Source: DASTSN01 sp035760665 (GTDB lineage: Bacteria > Bacteroidota > Bacteroidia > Chitinophagales > Chitinophagaceae). From it: DNA of 58,019 nt. Made by a program: the position numbers and the translations under genes. The stretch covers positions 1-58,019 of the forward strand of contig DASTSN010000033.1 of the NCBI GenBank assembly GCA_035760665.1, in the 5' to 3' direction. The notes below the pieces were generated by a model. The model was given only the letters and a program-made list of their open reading frames with translations, did not search any database and was not told the origin of the DNA. Of this stretch, positions 8,998-17,865 are shown one piece after another (the stretch's first letter is position 1; each line of letters starts with the position of its first letter).

Positions 8998-9202
8998 CAG
9001 TGATGTCAATTAAATGTGATTCGAAACAATCTTTTGCAATACGGCGCTTATTTGTCGTATCCGGTTTTCCGCATCAACTGTGTAAGCCGTTTTACAAAAT
9101 TAGTTAGTTATGCAACTATTCGTATTCGAAGATAGCAAATTCAGTTTAGCTATCCAGTGAAATTAAAAGAAAAATCCTGCCCTCGTTTTTTTACCTTACA
9201 GC

Positions 9203-10516
9203 ATGCGAAATGAGGCTATCGAAATATACCAGGCAGCTGTTAAAGCTGTTCAGCCGGCGGTTTTATTGCCAGATTATATTTCAGTTACGGAAGATAGATT
9301 GCGGTTGGGTGATCAGCTGTTTTCTTTATCAACTTTACGGAATATTTACGTGATAGGGGCAGGGAAAGCCAGTGCGGCAATGGCTGCGGTGGTTGAAGAA
9401 ATCGCAGGCGATTATATTACTGCCGGGATGGTTGTAACAAAATATGGGCACGCAAGGCCATTGAAAAAAGTGCTGTGCCGGGAAGCTGCTCACCCGGTGC
9501 CGGATGAAAATGGTGTGAGGTCCGCAACTGAATTAATGGACATTGTTTCCCAGGCCGGTAAAGATGATGTGATAATAACTCTTATCAGTGGTGGTGCATC
9601 CGCCCTGCTGGCAGACTGCCCGCCGGGTATTCCCCTTAAAGATGTGCAGCTGACATTTCAGTTATTGCTTCAATGCGGGGCCGATATCGGTGAAATGAAT
9701 ACAGTCAGGAAACATGTATCACAAATCAAGGGTGGACAGTTAGCCCGGCAAGCATATCCTGCCAATTTGGTTAGCTTTATCCTGAGCGACGTGATCGGTG
9801 ATCTCCCGGAGATCATCGCCAGCGGGCCAACCGTGCCCGATCCTTCCACTTTTCGTGATGCTTATGCTATATTGGAAAAATATGGGTTGAACAAGCAAGT
9901 ACCCGCCGCTGTCGCTGATTGGCTGAAACGGGGCATCGACGGCGAAATACCCGATACGCCCAAACCAAACGATCCTGCTTTTGCCGGAATTTTCAATTAT
10001 GTCATTGGCACAAACAAACAGGCGCTGCAAGCTGCCCGGCATCAAGCTGAATCGTCGGGGTATTATACTAGTATTCTAACTAATCATCTAAACGGTGAAG
10101 CCCGTGAGGCGGCAGCCACATTTGTTAAACATGTACTGACATATGCTGGCCCGCTACCGGCCTGCCTGCTTGCAGGTGGAGAAACAACTGTTACGCTAAT
10201 GGGAAAAGGGAAGGGTGGGAGAAACCAGGAATTTGTATTGGCAGCTTTGGAGGCAATACAAGAGCAAAGTCTTTCCGGTAGAAACATGCCGGTGATTTTA
10301 TCGGCCGGCACCGACGGAACTGATGGCCCCACGGATGCTGCCGGTGCGTTTATTGATTCTTCTGTTCTAGTCAATGTGAAACAGCTGTCACTGTTACCGC
10401 AGGCTTACCTTGACAACAACGATGCCTATCATTTTTTTAAACAGGTAAACGGCTTATTGATAACAGGCCCTACGCAAACGAATGTGATGGATATTGTGGT
10501 AGCTCTTATTTTTTAA
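9203..10516 (+). CDS. Glycerate 2-kinase (DUF4147/MOFRL family)
   Basis: A 437-residue protein matching the type-2 glycerate kinase family (GckA/TtuD), which phosphorylates D-glycerate to 2-phosphoglycerate. The N-terminal DUF4147 domain shows VIGAGKASAAMA near residue 50, the substrate loop HPVPDENG near 100, ISGGASALL near 125 and a VLSDVIGD-like FILSDVIGDLPEIIASGPTV-type segment near 195. The C-terminal MOFRL domain has LAGGETTV, GKGGRNQEF and SAGTDGTDGPTDAAGA. Length is normal for the family. The gene is divergent from the beta-oxidation gene, with 205 bases between them, and convergent with the DUF5777-like gene, 19 bases away. Confidence 0.93.
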   Translation: MRNEAIEIYQAAVKAVQPAVLLPDYISVTEDRLRLGDQLFSLSTLRNIYVIGAGKASAAMAAVVEEIAGDYITAGMVVTKYGHARPLKKVLCREAAHPVPDENGVRSATELMDIVSQAGKDDVIITLISGGASALLADCPPGIPLKDVQLTFQLLLQCGADIGEMNTVRKHVSQIKGGQLARQAYPANLVSFILSDVIGDLPEIIASGPTVPDPSTFRDAYAILEKYGLNKQVPAAVADWLKRGIDGEIPDTPKPNDPAFAGIFNYVIGTNKQALQAARHQAESSGYYTSILTNHLNGEAREAAATFVKHVLTYAGPLPACLLAGGETTVTLMGKGKGGRNQEFVLAALEAIQEQSLSGRNMPVILSAGTDGTDGPTDAAGAFIDSSVLVNVKQLSLLPQAYLDNNDAYHFFKQVNGLLITGPTQTNVMDIVVALIF

Positions 10517-10535
10517 AATTGCTTTCAGTCGAAAC

Positions 10536-11444
10536 TTACCTGTGTTTTTTCTTCAGCTGAAAGGTTCTTGACAGGTTAAATCCAAATTGAATATCTCCTT
10601 TTGCCCAGTCGTTGGTGGTTTCCGTGAGAAAAGCTCTTTCGTTCATCCCGGCTGCATTGGTAAAGTGTAACTGGAAAACGTGACCGCCAGTTTCGATATC
10701 AACTCCCACGGATAGGGGATTGTGTGTTTTGAGTGATCCGTAATAGCCATTGGGATTTATCCTGTAAAAATAATCCACTGTGAAGGATACCCTGCGGCTG
10801 ATTCTGATTCTGCCTCCGACTCCAATGGCATACATGTCGTTTGGATCGTTGTTAACAGAGTCTACCAGGTTTCTGTGTAAAATGGTGGGCGACAGTTGTA
10901 AGCTGATTCCCTCAGTGAGTTTGCTGCCCAGGATCAGCTGGCCATAATATGCCAGTCGCGAACTGAAATAATTTTTTACTGTTGGATCGGGCCATTTCAA
11001 TGTTTGCATAGTGGCGCCTCCAACAACCACTAGTGAAAATGGCAGGGCGCCTGGTCCGGTTGCCTGGTGAATAAGACGGTATTTGAGAAAACCATCAAAT
11101 TCTTTTTTATTGGTACTGCGGCCAACTCCCAGCATCAGGTTTTTCGTGATGCCAAAATCAAATGACATTCGCATTGTTGCCTGATCGAGTCCGAAAAACT
11201 GGTAGCCTCCCTGGTTAACATTGCCAAAGCGGTGCAGTATGCGAAAATCCATCGTGCCCGGTTTTATCAGCTCCATACTATGGCTCATAATAACGCGGGA
11301 AGATTTGAACGCATAATCAATATATTCTTTCTTTGGTTTATCAGTATCTACCAGTTTAAGCAAGTCGGGCTGATCTTGCGCAATGGCAGACAGTCTGCCT
11401 GCTGAAAACAGCAGCACCAGGAAAAAGCAGTGTGTGGCTTTCAT
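10536..11444 (-). CDS. DUF5777-like outer-membrane beta-barrel protein
   Basis: A 302-residue secreted protein with a cleavable signal peptide (hydrophobic CFFLVLLFSAGRLSAIAQ). The body consists of alternating strands with repeated glycine-aromatic patterns, such as FRILHRFGNVNQGGYQFFG and MRMSFDFGITKNLMLGVG, which match the DUF5777 family of predicted beta-barrels as I recall it. It is the last gene of a minus-strand run with YceI, an OB-fold protein and two cytochrome-like lipoproteins, 61 bases from YceI. Function unknown. Its position suggests an outer-membrane component of an envelope redox or small-molecule handling system; that is inference. Confidence 0.75.
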   Translation of the reverse strand: MKATHCFFLVLLFSAGRLSAIAQDQPDLLKLVDTDKPKKEYIDYAFKSSRVIMSHSMELIKPGTMDFRILHRFGNVNQGGYQFFGLDQATMRMSFDFGITKNLMLGVGRSTNKKEFDGFLKYRLIHQATGPGALPFSLVVVGGATMQTLKWPDPTVKNYFSSRLAYYGQLILGSKLTEGISLQLSPTILHRNLVDSVNNDPNDMYAIGVGGRIRISRRVSFTVDYFYRINPNGYYGSLKTHNPLSVGVDIETGGHVFQLHFTNAAGMNERAFLTETTNDWAKGDIQFGFNLSRTFQLKKKHR

Positions 11445-11505
11445 TGTAATGTATTAAAATGGCAACCTGTGTCAATCAGCTGAACAGGACCGGTTATGGA
11501 ACGAT

Positions 11506-12069
11506 TTATTTGTGTAACGGCTCAAGAACACCTTCAACCGTTATGTTTACAGTATTCGAAATTTTATCGCTTACAACAGAAGGTATCTCTACCTTGTAAT
11601 CTGATAGTAAAATGGTGAATGTGCTGTTTATAAGAATGTCATTTCCTTTTACGGTCAATGTGCCATTGGTTTCAACTGTTTTTGTTTCACCATGAATTTG
11701 TAAAGCACCTTTTACATGGGCGGTGTAGCTACCATCTTTAGCGTAATTGATTTCACTGTTGTTCACCACCTGTCCTTTGAATTCTGCACGTGGGAATTTG
11801 TCAGTTTCCACATAATTTTCATTGAAGTGTTCTTGCATCAGCGCTTTTTCAAATTCAAAACCTTTCATCAGTACAGCAAACTGGATCATACCTGTTTTCG
11901 TGTCCATCACGCAGGTGGTGCTCCTGTTGGTGGCTTCAATTTTTTCCAATGGTGATTTTGTACATTTAAAAAAGATTTTTCCCGTTTTCGTATAGAATTT
12001 ATCCTGCGCAGGCGCCGCCGTACCATACAGTAAAACACAGACGATAAAAAAGAATGTTAGCTTATGCAT
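11506..12069 (-). CDS. YceI family periplasmic lipocalin-like protein
   Basis: A 187-residue protein with signal peptide MHKLTFFFIVCVLLYGTAAPAQ. The mature part has the YceI pattern: KIFFKCTKSPLEKIEATN at the start, a F(A)VLMKGFEFEKALMQEHFNENYVET core, KFPRAEFKG, and HGETKTVETNGTL. YceI proteins form an eight-stranded lipocalin-like barrel that binds long isoprenoids such as polyprenyl quinones. The ligand here is not known. It lies 18 bases after the OB-fold gene in the same operon as two cytochrome-like lipoproteins, which would fit a role with quinone-type electron carriers. Confidence 0.92.
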   Translation of the reverse strand: MHKLTFFFIVCVLLYGTAAPAQDKFYTKTGKIFFKCTKSPLEKIEATNRSTTCVMDTKTGMIQFAVLMKGFEFEKALMQEHFNENYVETDKFPRAEFKGQVVNNSEINYAKDGSYTAHVKGALQIHGETKTVETNGTLTVKGNDILINSTFTILLSDYKVEIPSVVSDKISNTVNITVEGVLEPLHK

Positions 12070-12087
12070 AGTCTTTCGAGTAGAAGG

Positions 12088-12549
12088 TTAATTATTTTTA
12101 TTTATTACACAACGATTTAGTATTACATCAGATCCCAACAGGTCGTCTTTGTTAAAACCGGTGAAAGCGCCTTTGATACTGACTGTCGCACCTTTCGTTA
12201 AATCACGGGCATCCTGCTGGTGTAAAGAATCCATCGAACAACGCACGGAAGACATGTTATTCACATCACCCAGCACAATTGAGTAATACCCGTTTTCGTC
12301 CCGGTTGATTTCCTTCACTTGACCGGTTACCGCTACGATAAAATCTTTTCTCCCCAGGAAGGTTTTATTGGCTGACGTTTCATCCGTTTCAAATTTTTGA
12401 ATCAGGTCAGTAGCGGAAATTTGTACGTCTGGCGAGACGGATACCAGGTCTTTGTTTTTACGGGTGTATTCATTGAATCCGTAAAAGCTGCCCGAGATGA
12501 TTACCAGTGCAGAGATGGATAAGACAACGGTTTTTCTTCTCATGGTCAT
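12088..12549 (-). CDS. OB-fold (tRNA_anti-like) envelope protein
   Basis: A 153-residue protein with an N-terminal hydrophobic segment (TVVLSISALVIISGSFYGF) that acts as signal anchor or signal peptide, followed by an OB-fold of the tRNA_anti-like type: DLIQKFETDETSANKTFLGR, then VAVTGQVKEINRDENGYYSIVLGD and CSMDSLHQQDARDLTKGATVSIKGAFTG. Start chosen at the ATG 12549, 5 bases after the previous gene; a TTG one codon upstream and an ATG two codons downstream are also possible. Despite the family name, the export signal argues against nucleic-acid binding; it more likely binds another envelope component. Function unknown. Confidence 0.8.
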   Translation of the reverse strand: MTMRRKTVVLSISALVIISGSFYGFNEYTRKNKDLVSVSPDVQISATDLIQKFETDETSANKTFLGRKDFIVAVTGQVKEINRDENGYYSIVLGDVNNMSSVRCSMDSLHQQDARDLTKGATVSIKGAFTGFNKDDLLGSDVILNRCVINKNN

Positions 12550-12554
12550 CAAGT

Positions 12555-12941
12555 TTAATTGTTAGGAATACCTGCATTGATCCAGGTCTTTACTTTAGCA
12601 AGATCACAACTGTTAACCTTATTGCCGCCCAGCGGCATGGCGATATACCCCGGGCTTTGACTGATACTGCCGTATAATCTTCCGTTGGCTGTGTATGTTT
12701 TTACCCCGGCATAGTTGTCGAGGCTGATGTTGCCTCCCGCAGCAGCAGAACCACTGTGGCAGGTCAGACAGCCGTTATTTTGCAATACCGGTACAATGGT
12801 TTGTGAATAGGTGACATTCGTTGTGTCACATTTTGTGACTGATGCCGGGTAAAGCTGTTCTTTGATATCATAATAGCATCCGCTGAAGGCCAGGGCCGTT
12901 GTGATCATTGTTATCAATAAAATGAGGATTTGTTTTTGCAT
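12555..12941 (-). CDS. Small cytochrome c-like lipoprotein (one CXXCH)
   Basis: I chose the ATG at 12941, which gives a 128-residue protein with signal MQKQILILLITMITTALAFSGC, whose lipobox FSGC places it as a lipoprotein. Earlier in-frame starts would overlap the preceding gene. A single heme-binding motif CLTCH follows PVLQNNG. The rest (GGNISLDNYAGVKTY, NGRLYGSISQSPGYIAMP, LAKVKTWINAGIPNN) is closely similar to the second half of the protein encoded just upstream, so the two arose by duplication. The Met in YIAMP is a candidate axial heme ligand. It presumably carries electrons in the envelope; the partner is unknown. Confidence 0.85.
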   Translation of the reverse strand: MQKQILILLITMITTALAFSGCYYDIKEQLYPASVTKCDTTNVTYSQTIVPVLQNNGCLTCHSGSAAAGGNISLDNYAGVKTYTANGRLYGSISQSPGYIAMPLGGNKVNSCDLAKVKTWINAGIPNN

Positions 12942-12948
12942 ACTGTGT

Positions 12949-13653
12949 TTAATTATTAGGTGCTCCGTCTGCAATCCATTTTTGAATTTGAGCCAGTTCA
13001 CAATCAGATAATTTGCTGCCGTTTTGTGGCATTTGAACGTAACCCGGACTGCCATTTACCGATCCCCACAGGCGTCCACTGCTCACTTCGGCTTTTACGC
13101 CGTTGTAGGTACTAAGGTTCACGCCTCCTAAAGCATTGCTTGTGTTATGGCAACCCTCGCACTTATTAGCAATGAGGGGTTGAATGGCTGCGCTGTAGGA
13201 GTAAACACCGCTGTCACACATATTCTGGCAAACAAGATCCTTTGCGCCCTGCTGGATCCATTGATAAATCAGGTTGAATTGTGCGGTACTCAGTTTGGAA
13301 TAACCACGGGGTGGCATGGAACCATCGGCAATGATATTGTACAGTTTACTCCGGGAAGGATCGCCGGCCCGCACACCACCTGTTTGCATTACGCTGGAAT
13401 AAGAAACCAGCACAACACCTTCCCGGTGAGAGCCATTATCGTGGCAGCCGCTTTGGGCGCAATTGGACACCAGGATGGGTAATATCTGTTGTTGGAAATA
13501 AATTTTTGAGGGATCACAACTGTCTGTGACATTACCGCTACTCCCGGGAACACCATTGTCTATCGGGTAGGGGATCATGTGTTTACAGGCACCAATTAAT
13601 AATAGGCATAGGCCACCCGTTAACATTGCTACTGCAAAATGTTTACGTTTCAT
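12949..13653 (-). CDS. Cytochrome c-like lipoprotein with two heme-like motifs
   Basis: A 234-residue lipoprotein (signal with lipobox IGAC, Cys about 23). The first half has CAQSGCH, a widened C-X4-CH version of the heme motif, plus IADGSMPPRG whose Met may be an axial ligand. The second half has a standard CEGCH motif and the GGVNLSTYNGVK...GSPGYVQMP...IQKWIADGAPNN pattern shared with the next gene. Such C-X4-CH forms occur in planctomycete/Bacteroidota PSCyt1-like proteins, but whether the first site binds heme is not proven. It is the first gene of the five-gene operon that runs to 10536, separated from the next start by 7 bases. Confidence 0.83.
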   Translation of the reverse strand: MKRKHFAVAMLTGGLCLLLIGACKHMIPYPIDNGVPGSSGNVTDSCDPSKIYFQQQILPILVSNCAQSGCHDNGSHREGVVLVSYSSVMQTGGVRAGDPSRSKLYNIIADGSMPPRGYSKLSTAQFNLIYQWIQQGAKDLVCQNMCDSGVYSYSAAIQPLIANKCEGCHNTSNALGGVNLSTYNGVKAEVSSGRLWGSVNGSPGYVQMPQNGSKLSDCELAQIQKWIADGAPNN

Positions 13654-13905
13654 GCGCGGGCAGTTTGTTTTTGAAAGAAGATTACAAGAACACTCCTGGT
13701 GGTTGGGTGGGATAGCTATTTAAAATCGTTAAGAATCCGTTAAGTAAACAAAGTGATTTTTAACGGTCACGGAAATATGAAGTTGCAACATAGAATATTG
13801 TTTCAGTTTGCAAAGCCAAGAATTATACCAAAGGATGTGGGATTTGTAATTATTATTGCAACAGAGAATGATGCAGACGGGTATAAGGCAAAATAATGAC
13901 AAATA

Positions 13906-16900
13906 TCAATTCTTGTAATAAGCGGGTAATTTTTTTTGCAATAATTTTTTGTGTGCCCGCTGTATTTTTTTCTTCTCCCGTTTTAGCCCGGCTGATTTGC
14001 TGATTCCATTGAGTGTCATTTTTGCGAGGTAGTTAAAAAATGAGCGGTCGCGGTTTCTTGTAAAATACACAACTGCCGTCCGGTCTGTGTTTTTGTGCCG
14101 CAGGGCAAAACTGTTTACCAGGAAAGACTTAAATTTTGCAACATTCGTTTGTGCTGATCCTTTCCCTTTTTTCAGGATTGCTAATTTCAAGTCGTGATAT
14201 GTGGTTTTCATTTTACCAACGGCAGTGTATTCGTTAGCAACAGCCGTCATTTGCAAAGAATCCAGGTATCCGGAAGGTAAACGTATAAGGCCTGCTTTTT
14301 CGAGTAAGGGATTCAGGCTGGTCAAATCGGCTTGCTGCATTTGCAGGTACAACAACATGCCCGAAAGTGAATCCGTATAGGATTCCCTGGCGAATAAATG
14401 TAATGGAATGGTACCGTTTAAACGGGCACTTGCGTCAAGTGTTAAACTGTCTCTGCCTGCAATGTCTACATTTTTTATGGTCGTTAATGCTGCTGCAAGG
14501 TTGTTGAACGTGATTGCGGCAAACTGTTTACTTTTTAAATAAAACTGTGTATAATCAACGTATCCGCCTGACAGTCGAATGGAATCCAGGTTTAGCAATA
14601 AGCCGATCTTTTGCAGCCAGGCGGCAGGCAAGGGTTTTAGTTTGCCTGCTTCAAACGGCTTACGCGTATCCCGGACAGCTGTGATGACGGGCTGAGTAAT
14701 ATCCAGCATGCCGCCTTTGAGTATGTTGCGCTGAATATAAAAGGGCAGATCAACATTTGATAAAGTAGTACGACCGGCTGATGCAGTAATATAATCACGC
14801 TGGAATTTATGTGCATTTGCAAATGAGTCTTCTGGCATTGCCGGTGCTATCGTAAAAGAGTCAACACCGCTTTGATTATCCTGGTTGTTGTAATAAAAGT
14901 TATACCAGTTAATGGCAGTTGTTGCATTTATAAAACGACCATTTGTGTTAGAGATCCTGAAGGCCGGATTCTTTTCGAGAAAAACCGTGTAATCACGAAA
15001 ACCCTGCGACGGGAGGAGGATGTTGTCGAGTGTTGTTTGATCAATATTCAGCTGCCCGTTCTTTTTTGTTTTGAAAGGATTCAGGTTTTCGAGCTGCAGT
15101 GTTGAAATGGTACCTCTCCAGCCAGCCGAATCCTTACCGGTAATTATTTTACGAATATCATTCCCTTCAACCGATACATAACCGCTGTCAATTCCCCACC
15201 GATTCCCGGAGGGGCTTTGATAAATAAAACCACTGGACCTGGCGTTGAAATTACGAATGGCTATACTTCCGCTCTGCTTGTCGATTACAATATTATGTAA
15301 CGACAAGGTATTTTTGCCAGCTGCTGTTACAAGTCCGGGCCAGGAGAAGCCGGCGCTGCTACCAGAATCTTTTTGCATATAATAAAGCGAGGGATTGGAA
15401 ACGTTGATTTCCTTTATCATTAACGCTGGCGCCGGTTTGTTTTTAAAAGCAGTTGATTGCCGGTTTTTTTTTGATTGGATGACAATTACCGGGCGATCAA
15501 TGGCAAGATGCTCAAATTCAAATTTTTTATCTAGTATCTCTTGGAGACTGGGGGTAAACTGTATTGTTTTTACCGATCCGGTAAAATTAACATTAAGGCC
15601 GGATTGTTCGAAACAAGCACCCTGCAGGGATGATGGCTTTTGATCGCTGATGGCATATGCTGCCGCTTCTATCCACAGCGAATCCTGCACCAGCATAAAA
15701 TTTTTTCCTGTTGCGGCAAATTCTTTGATGCTTGTTCGCTCATTCGCAGGTTTTAAAACCTCTGCGGCCGATAGTTCCAGTACATCCGTTGTAATTGTTT
15801 GCGAAGCGTTGTGTATAAAAAGCAGTGTGTTTGTACCCTGTATATTTCGCAGCGAAATAGATGACCTGGAAGGTTTGCTTCGTTTGGGAATGGCTGTAAA
15901 GCGCACCGATGCCTGCTGCCAGCGAAGGCCGTCAACGCTGAGTTGCCGGGAACTGTCGTTGTAATACAGCTCGTTCATAAACACATTACTGGCTTCTGCG
16001 CGGATGGTATTTGCTGAATCGTGTACAATCAGTTCGTCAGCCGCAAGTTGCTGGTCCTGCCCGGTGAAGCGGACATTTTTCATTTCGGCCCGCAAGTCAT
16101 TGATGGTAATAGTGCCCTGGCCAAATTGTAACTGGTTAACCGATTCCTGTATAGCAGAAATATTTTTGGATTTTAATAGTTCGTTACTCGACACCAGGAT
16201 GTCCGCGTTTTGTAAGTTCACTTTGGTCCGGCTGTCAAGTTGTATGTTCAGCTGCCCGTTGATTACCTGCAGTTGCTGCAATTCCATCAAGTTGTCAATA
16301 GTGCCCAGGGCTTTGAACAGTGTGAGTTTTTGACCGTTCATGCGGGGCTTTAAGCGCTGGTAATTCATGACTGGATCATACAACACGGCTTTGGAGGCTT
16401 TGATGTTTTTATTAAACAGCAACTCATCCCAGGAGAGGTTTTCCAACTCAAAATGTGGAACGCTGTAGTTTCGCTCCGCATAAACAGGATGCTTACCATG
16501 CAGCGTGTGTACAGTAAAATTGCTGAGTACTACTTTGTTATTAAAAAACTTAATACTGTCAAAACGGAAGGCCAGTGTGCTGTCGCGATTAATGGTTTCA
16601 TAATCACGGATGGCAATTGAAAATGTTTTCAGGTAAAACGGGTGCGAAGAATCACTGTTGATTCTAAGATCGGTCATTTCAATGTTATCATTTTTCGAAG
16701 AAATGCTGGCAGCCTGGTCATTCCGGCTGGCAAGGATGTTAATGGAGGCATCAGCAATGCCAACATATCCCAGTTGCAAATCACCAGTGAGTGGCTGGAT
16801 CAACTGTTTAAGCGTTGGTAAAGGAATTTTTCCGTGTTGATTATTTTTTAAACCAATCCATAATTTAATGTCGGGCTTGGTGCAATAAACAGAATCGGCT

Positions 16901-17763
16901 TTTACCAGGTTTGACTGGTAAAGTGATGTAAAATCTACGGTAGACAAACGCAGTGTATCAAAGAAAACCGAAAACGCAGCACGGGTGCTGTCGGTTTTTT
17001 CCGCCGCGATGGTACAGCTGTCCATTTCAATCAATTCGCGACGGATATTTATTCTGAACTGCCGGAAGGCAATCGTATGCCGCCCGTCGGGCAATTCGAT
17101 ATGCTGGTTGTGTGTGCGCAATACCATGTTATCATTGTAAAGGTATTTGGCAGGGTTATTAATGGCGGATGAATCGGGCTCCAGGTTGTTGATATAAAAA
17201 TCGATGTGGGAAATAGTTATGGGCCGCTTACCTGTTTCCATTTTATTGATAATGGAAAAGGTACCTTCTTCGATGCCAAATTTTTTTACCTGCAACACGT
17301 TCAACCCGTCGTTGATTGATTTGTAAATTCTTCCCATCTCGCGGGGAATTGACACTTCGCTGCCCCTGCTATTATCGAAGGGCCTTAACTGGAGGGCCTG
17401 TATGTCGGGGCGGAGTAAGGTCAGCGAGTCAATATTCAGTTGGCCTTTTAAAACGAGTTGCCAGAATGAGTGCAGTTCAATTTTGATCCTATCTACCCGA
17501 AACCGGTAAGAACTGGGCGCTTTGGTGGAGTCTGTGGTGTAAAAAACAGCATTTTGTAATTCCATCCGGCGGCTGAAGTAATTAAACCGGAATTTTTTAA
17601 GCTGAAGATGTACTTTCCCATGTGAGCGGGCATCAACCAGTTCTTCGATCACTTCTTCGGCGTGATCTCTGAACCAGAGGTGAAAGGCTGTCAGCAGCAC
17701 CAGCAGCACCAGCAATGCAGATCCGACAAGTTTAAATAATGGTTTTGCAAACAGCTTTGTCAC
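13906..17763 (-). CDS. Giant AsmA/DUF748-like envelope protein
   Basis: A 1285-residue protein with one N-terminal transmembrane helix (residues about 9-29, LFKLVGSALLVLLVLLTAFHLWF) and a very long periplasmic part made of repeated beta-strand units such as LQLKKFRFNYFSRRMELQNA, IDSLTLLRPDIQ and ISHIDFYINNLEPDSSAI. The C-terminus is strongly basic (KREKKKIQRAHKKLLQKKL). The fold pattern resembles the AsmA/DUF748/TamB group, which builds long hydrophobic grooves between inner and outer membrane for lipid transport or outer-membrane assembly. I see no classic AsmA C-terminal domain, so the family placement is a pattern judgement. It stands alone between the cytochrome operon and metG. Confidence 0.7.
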   Translation of the reverse strand: MTKLFAKPLFKLVGSALLVLLVLLTAFHLWFRDHAEEVIEELVDARSHGKVHLQLKKFRFNYFSRRMELQNAVFYTTDSTKAPSSYRFRVDRIKIELHSFWQLVLKGQLNIDSLTLLRPDIQALQLRPFDNSRGSEVSIPREMGRIYKSINDGLNVLQVKKFGIEEGTFSIINKMETGKRPITISHIDFYINNLEPDSSAINNPAKYLYNDNMVLRTHNQHIELPDGRHTIAFRQFRINIRRELIEMDSCTIAAEKTDSTRAAFSVFFDTLRLSTVDFTSLYQSNLVKADSVYCTKPDIKLWIGLKNNQHGKIPLPTLKQLIQPLTGDLQLGYVGIADASINILASRNDQAASISSKNDNIEMTDLRINSDSSHPFYLKTFSIAIRDYETINRDSTLAFRFDSIKFFNNKVVLSNFTVHTLHGKHPVYAERNYSVPHFELENLSWDELLFNKNIKASKAVLYDPVMNYQRLKPRMNGQKLTLFKALGTIDNLMELQQLQVINGQLNIQLDSRTKVNLQNADILVSSNELLKSKNISAIQESVNQLQFGQGTITINDLRAEMKNVRFTGQDQQLAADELIVHDSANTIRAEASNVFMNELYYNDSSRQLSVDGLRWQQASVRFTAIPKRSKPSRSSISLRNIQGTNTLLFIHNASQTITTDVLELSAAEVLKPANERTSIKEFAATGKNFMLVQDSLWIEAAAYAISDQKPSSLQGACFEQSGLNVNFTGSVKTIQFTPSLQEILDKKFEFEHLAIDRPVIVIQSKKNRQSTAFKNKPAPALMIKEINVSNPSLYYMQKDSGSSAGFSWPGLVTAAGKNTLSLHNIVIDKQSGSIAIRNFNARSSGFIYQSPSGNRWGIDSGYVSVEGNDIRKIITGKDSAGWRGTISTLQLENLNPFKTKKNGQLNIDQTTLDNILLPSQGFRDYTVFLEKNPAFRISNTNGRFINATTAINWYNFYYNNQDNQSGVDSFTIAPAMPEDSFANAHKFQRDYITASAGRTTLSNVDLPFYIQRNILKGGMLDITQPVITAVRDTRKPFEAGKLKPLPAAWLQKIGLLLNLDSIRLSGGYVDYTQFYLKSKQFAAITFNNLAAALTTIKNVDIAGRDSLTLDASARLNGTIPLHLFARESYTDSLSGMLLYLQMQQADLTSLNPLLEKAGLIRLPSGYLDSLQMTAVANEYTAVGKMKTTYHDLKLAILKKGKGSAQTNVAKFKSFLVNSFALRHKNTDRTAVVYFTRNRDRSFFNYLAKMTLNGISKSAGLKREKKKIQRAHKKLLQKKLPAYYKN

Positions 17764-17865
17764 CAGGGGAATGGATTTGCACGAAATTTACTAATAAATA
17801 AGCAGCTTCCGGTAAATTACCGGGCGAATTGTGCTGTACACGATGTTATTCGTCCGGTTTTCCTC

